Source: a virus
IMG/VR virus record: IMGVR_UViG_3300034190_000859
Span: 1-23,510 of that record
Length of the DNA: 23,510 bases
Direction: 5' to 3' (one strand)
The translations under genes and the position numbers were made by a program. Below the pieces are notes generated by a model. The model was given only the letters and a program-made list of their open reading frames with translations. It had not been told where the DNA came from and made no database searches. Below are positions 20,771 to 23,510 of this stretch, in pieces; position 1 is the stretch's first letter; every line of letters starts with the position of its first letter.

Positions 20771-21947
20771 AGCGACGTTGCAACTGCTCCAAGGTTAGCT
20801 CTGATCCGTCCTCGCTTACAAATTTGCGGATAGCGTCGCTTGGGCCATATTTTCTCGCCAATCGATTGAAATATGGCACCTTTTCAGGGCCAAGGACATC
20901 GGCTTTGGTCTCTTTGCTTTGATTATGCAACCATTGCCCATACGTTTGATTTTCAGGAACTAAGCCATCTTTGCTCCGTCGCTTGCCAGGTTTTGGCGGC
21001 GTAATTTCTAACCCCTCGTAATCAATCAATGGCACGGTTGTTGACCTGCAATTGAAATGTTGCGGCGGTGTTGGCCCTTTGCCGTAATCAAACTCTTGGC
21101 CATCTAAGGCACGGCAAATGGGCGACGTTCTGCCATCTAACGTCGCAATATATCGGTAACGTTTCGTAATGCTTTGATTCGCCTCGTAAACCTGCTGGCT
21201 TGATGCGTTTGCAACTTGATTGACACTCGTCCGCACCAACGCCATCACTTGATGATTCGCGACAGACGTAACCTGGCCGCCAGCTTGCGCCAACTGTCGA
21301 ACGCTCTGTGCGCGCTGTCCAAACCGTAAACGACCCTTCAAGCGACGCGCCAACTTGTCCGTTGATTCGCCCGTCAGCAATCCATTTCGTACCGTCTTTG
21401 CAAATAGGTCAGCCTGCGATTCCGCTAAGCCGCGAAACGATTTTGCAAGCACCTTGCCGTTCGGCAATGTGATTACCGTGCCCTGCGCTGCCGTCAACGA
21501 AAACGCTTGCGGGGCTCCAGTCACAGCAGCCTGTAAATCATCACTCAGCGCAACCACGTTGATTGCTGTCGGATCAACAGTCGCGACAGATTGCGCAAAC
21601 TGAGGGCTAATTTGAATGCTGCGGATCTGATCACGCATCTCCAGCGGCAATGCCCTACGCAACTGATCCTCCACAAATTCAGATTGCAGCAACGACAATC
21701 CCTGCAGCTCTCCAACCGCTAGAACAGTGCTTGCCTCAGCCCAGCCGTCCAACGATTGCTTGAGCTGCGCCAAAATCACACGCAACCTTGCAGCCCGCGC
21801 AGGAGCAGACAACTCATCCAATGTTCGCAGCTGATCAACTGCATCAATAATCAGATCGTTGTAAGTAACGGCAACCCTTTTGGCGACACCATTACTAAAA
21901 CGATTGAGATCAACCGCATTTCGATATAGCGCCGCTGGTGTGCTCAT
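20751..21947 (-). CDS. Minor head protein, MuF (Mu gpF / SPP1 gp7)-like, 398 aa
   Basis: The start is ATG 21947-21945: it overlaps the previous TGA as ATGA and has GAGG five bases upstream. A longer form from an ATG seven codons earlier is less likely. Residues 1-240 are mostly helical. Residues about 256-300 carry the MuF core: RYRYIATLDGRTSPICRALD, GQEFDYG, then PPQHFNCRSTTVPL. The T-DGRT---C--LDG, PP-H-NCRC/S order with Cys and His is diagnostic. A C-terminal part follows with VPENQTYGQWLHNQ, FNRLARKYGPSDAIRKFVSEDG and LTLEQLQRRYG. Proteins of this family lie next to the portal and are thought to aid head assembly or be ejected with the genome. No toxin domain is fused. Confidence 0.88.
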   Translation of the reverse strand: MSTPAALYRNAVDLNRFSNGVAKRVAVTYNDLIIDAVDQLRTLDELSAPARAARLRVILAQLKQSLDGWAEASTVLAVGELQGLSLLQSEFVEDQLRRALPLEMRDQIRSIQISPQFAQSVATVDPTAINVVALSDDLQAAVTGAPQAFSLTAAQGTVITLPNGKVLAKSFRGLAESQADLFAKTVRNGLLTGESTDKLARRLKGRLRFGQRAQSVRQLAQAGGQVTSVANHQVMALVRTSVNQVANASSQQVYEANQSITKRYRYIATLDGRTSPICRALDGQEFDYGKGPTPPQHFNCRSTTVPLIDYEGLEITPPKPGKRRSKDGLVPENQTYGQWLHNQSKETKADVLGPEKVPYFNRLARKYGPSDAIRKFVSEDGSELTLEQLQRRYGKAAQ

Positions 21948-22237
21948 CCTTCCCTCAACCCAACGCATTCGGGGTCATCGATGCAAATGACTGACACATC
22001 GGCACCAGCGCGCAGCGCATTTCCGACAATATCGGAAAACTCCAAAATTACATCAGCGTTGTAAGTGTCAATTTTGCACTCACTGACGCCACAAACTTTG
22101 CCGCCGTCAAACCAAGTCACTCTGACGACAGCATAAAACTCATTTTCTAAATCTTGCTGTGAATAAAACAGCAGGCGCCGGATCGGCTCATTCGGCTCCT
22201 CCGGCTGCCGTTTGCATAACTTATCAAGCCAACTCAT
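21944..22237 (-). CDS. Unknown protein of 97 aa with five cysteines
   Basis: The start is ATG 22237-22235, with GGAG seven bases upstream; a TTG one codon earlier is possible but unneeded. It overlaps the portal end by 14 bases and the MuF-like gene by four. The sequence has a basic start (MSWLDKLCKRQPEEPNEPIRR) and a beta-rich body with YAVVRVTWFDGGKVCGVSEC, DADVILEFSDI-like strands and VSVICIDDPECVG. Cysteines fall at 8, 49, 54, 85 and 91, giving CX4C and CX5C pairs, which is unusual for a phage head gene. They might bind metal, but no known zinc motif is met. I do not recognise the family. Being between portal and minor head genes suggests a virion or assembly role. Confidence 0.8.
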   Translation of the reverse strand: MSWLDKLCKRQPEEPNEPIRRLLFYSQQDLENEFYAVVRVTWFDGGKVCGVSECKIDTYNADVILEFSDIVGNALRAGADVSVICIDDPECVGLREG

Positions 22238-23510
22238 CAACAGTCTCCGGCTGCGCTTCTGGCATTGTGGCTTCTGCTTCAGGCTCTTGCCTTGGCGTCG
22301 GCTGAATTGTTTCGATTAATCCGCCAGCCTGTGTCGCCTCTAGCTCGTTTTCAACGTCAAAGTCGTCGCCCAATACCTCGCCGGCTTCAAGCTGGAGCAA
22401 CAGGGTTTCCTGCGTGATCGTGCCAGCGGTGTAAAGCTGCAACAGCGCTTGGATCTCCTGCGGCTCTAGGCGAGTGCCCATGAAGTCACGATTAACAAGG
22501 CAGCTACCGGCGTTTGCTTCCTGCATATAGTCAGCGTGGAAGCGCAAGCAATTATCGATCATGTCTTGCATTTGCTGCGCGACAACCATCATTGTCGAGT
22601 CGCCTTGGCTGCGATCAATCCGCTTTGCCTCTGCAGTCTCTCCAACAAGCTTGGCGCCAAGGACAGCGGCGAGACCTAGTTCATTGATCTGTGACGCGAT
22701 CTGCTCAAGCCTGCGGAACTGCGCGTCGTAGCTGTTTCCTGCTGGCTCGATATATTGCGCGGCAGCACCTTCAGGCAATGCAAGCGCTTCACCTGGCCCT
22801 GCGCTGATCTCCTCCGCTGATGCTGGGAAGCCAAACAAAGCCAGCATCGGCACGGCACTGATATGCAGCTGATTACTTAGATCAGACTGGACTTGATAAT
22901 GCTGCAGGTTTAGCTCAGCGATGTCCGCTAGCGGTGGAATCGACTCCAACACGCCAAGCCGGTTTGAGTAAGCCACGCTGAACGGGATTTCACTCAAGCT
23001 TGTGCGGCCTTCATCGACAACACGAAACTCACCTTGATCGTCTTTCTGATGAATTTCAAAAGCGCCAGGCGTTAACACCCGCACCTGTTCAACTTGCTTT
23101 TCGCCGTATAGACCATCAGGAACAACGATCTTTTCAACGAGGCGAAGCTGCGTCAGTTCCTGCTTGCCGTCTTTCAACTCACTGCGCCAACCGATAATGT
23201 CGCGCGGTGTATAGCTCACCCAATATGGCCGACCGTTTTGACCAGCAGCGGGAGCATCAACCAAAACGCCAACATGCCCATAACGGATGCACTGGCGAGA
23301 AACAGCAAAAAGCCAGGTCTGTAAATCATTCCCCTGCAAGTCAACGTCAAATAGTTGCTCACGGATAGCGTCTGACACATCGTCAAGACGCACGGGCTTG
23401 CGCGTCAACATGCCCGCCAACATGCGTTCAAGCCTGACGTAATACGGCGCCAGAACAGAACGCGCCAAGCGATTGTCATAGCTGATATCTTGCTCCCTAG
23501 GCTCCTGCGG
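22224..23510 (-). CDS. Portal protein, DUF4055-type, N-terminus beyond the window
   Basis: The frame is open to the right edge, so 428 residues are visible and the true start lies outside. The residues just inside the edge, PREQDISYDNRLARSVLAPY, match the family pattern of EPRE-ED--Y-NRL-RAV. A TTG within this stretch at 23468 is therefore not the start. Further blocks are RLERMLAGMLTRKPVRLDD, a CIRYGHVGVLVDAP strand, then PPLADIAELNLQHYQVQSDL, which is diagnostic, then a helix with AKRIDRSQGDSTMMVVAQQM. The C-terminus is Glu/Pro/Gln-rich. It forms the ring at the packaging vertex that threads DNA and holds the neck. The terminase large subunit would be expected upstream, outside the window. 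Confidence 0.9.
   Translation of the reverse strand, partial: PQEPREQDISYDNRLARSVLAPYYVRLERMLAGMLTRKPVRLDDVSDAIREQLFDVDLQGNDLQTWLFAVSRQCIRYGHVGVLVDAPAAGQNGRPYWVSYTPRDIIGWRSELKDGKQELTQLRLVEKIVVPDGLYGEKQVEQVRVLTPGAFEIHQKDDQGEFRVVDEGRTSLSEIPFSVAYSNRLGVLESIPPLADIAELNLQHYQVQSDLSNQLHISAVPMLALFGFPASAEEISAGPGEALALPEGAAAQYIEPAGNSYDAQFRRLEQIASQINELGLAAVLGAKLVGETAEAKRIDRSQGDSTMMVVAQQMQDMIDNCLRFHADYMQEANAGSCLVNRDFMGTRLEPQEIQALLQLYTAGTITQETLLLQLEAGEVLGDDFDVENELEATQAGGLIETIQPTPRQEPEAEATMPEAQPETVDELA

Noticed and set aside
23466-23468. TTG as the portal start codon
   Set aside because: The frame stays open to the edge and the residues upstream of the TTG already match the family's N-terminal pattern, so the real start is outside the window.

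Overview
The window is the structural (head, neck and tail) module of a tailed double-stranded DNA phage with a long non-contractile tail, i.e. a siphovirus-type Caudoviricetes. Every convincing gene lies on the minus strand, so the transcription order runs from high to low coordinates. Several proteins are of types I recall from cyanophages and marine phages: the 107-aa protein at 370..693, the 63-aa and 41-aa proteins after it, the 44-aa ADGKACW-type protein at 20440..20574, the DUF4055-type portal, and fibres with GTNTGDQ and GNVGIGT motifs. A phage or prophage of Synechococcus/Cyanobium-like picocyanobacteria is therefore the most likely source. I found only one copy of the cyanobacterial HIP1 octamer. 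No cellular genes, integrase, tRNA, CRISPR array or insertion sequence was seen.

Head region (23510 down to 17556): a portal cut by the right edge, a cysteine-bearing 97-aa unknown protein, a MuF-like minor head protein, three tiny lysine-rich genes, a scaffold, the major capsid protein behind a candidate promoter, a probable decoration protein, a 56-aa small gene and the first head-tail connector. The terminase is presumably beyond the right edge. Neck and tail assembly (17553 down to 12256): an 81-aa beta-rich protein, a head closure protein, an HK97 gp10-like protein, a tail terminator, tail tube protein A, and a tail assembly chaperone whose frame slips -1 on seven A residues to make a G-T fusion. 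These are followed by the tape measure protein and gpM-like and gpL-like minor tail proteins.

Tail tip and adsorption (12259 down to 809): a gpK-like NlpC/P60 protein that seems to lack its catalytic histidine, a 1483-aa gpJ-like tail hub, two further tube-like proteins (146 and 291 aa), a 1100-aa repeat-rich fibre starting at TTG, and a 630-aa fibre ending in a self-cleaving S74 chaperone domain. At the left end, a strong sigma70-like promoter and a GC-rich leader hairpin precede a row of small conserved genes of unknown function, the last cut by the left edge.

Most neighbours overlap by ATGA or TGATG, so translation is probably coupled along a polycistronic message. Points that stand out are three tube-fold paralogues (one with a 120-aa insertion), the frameshift, a domain shared by the tail hub and a fibre, and five genes of 24-56 aa that simple ORF cut-offs would miss.
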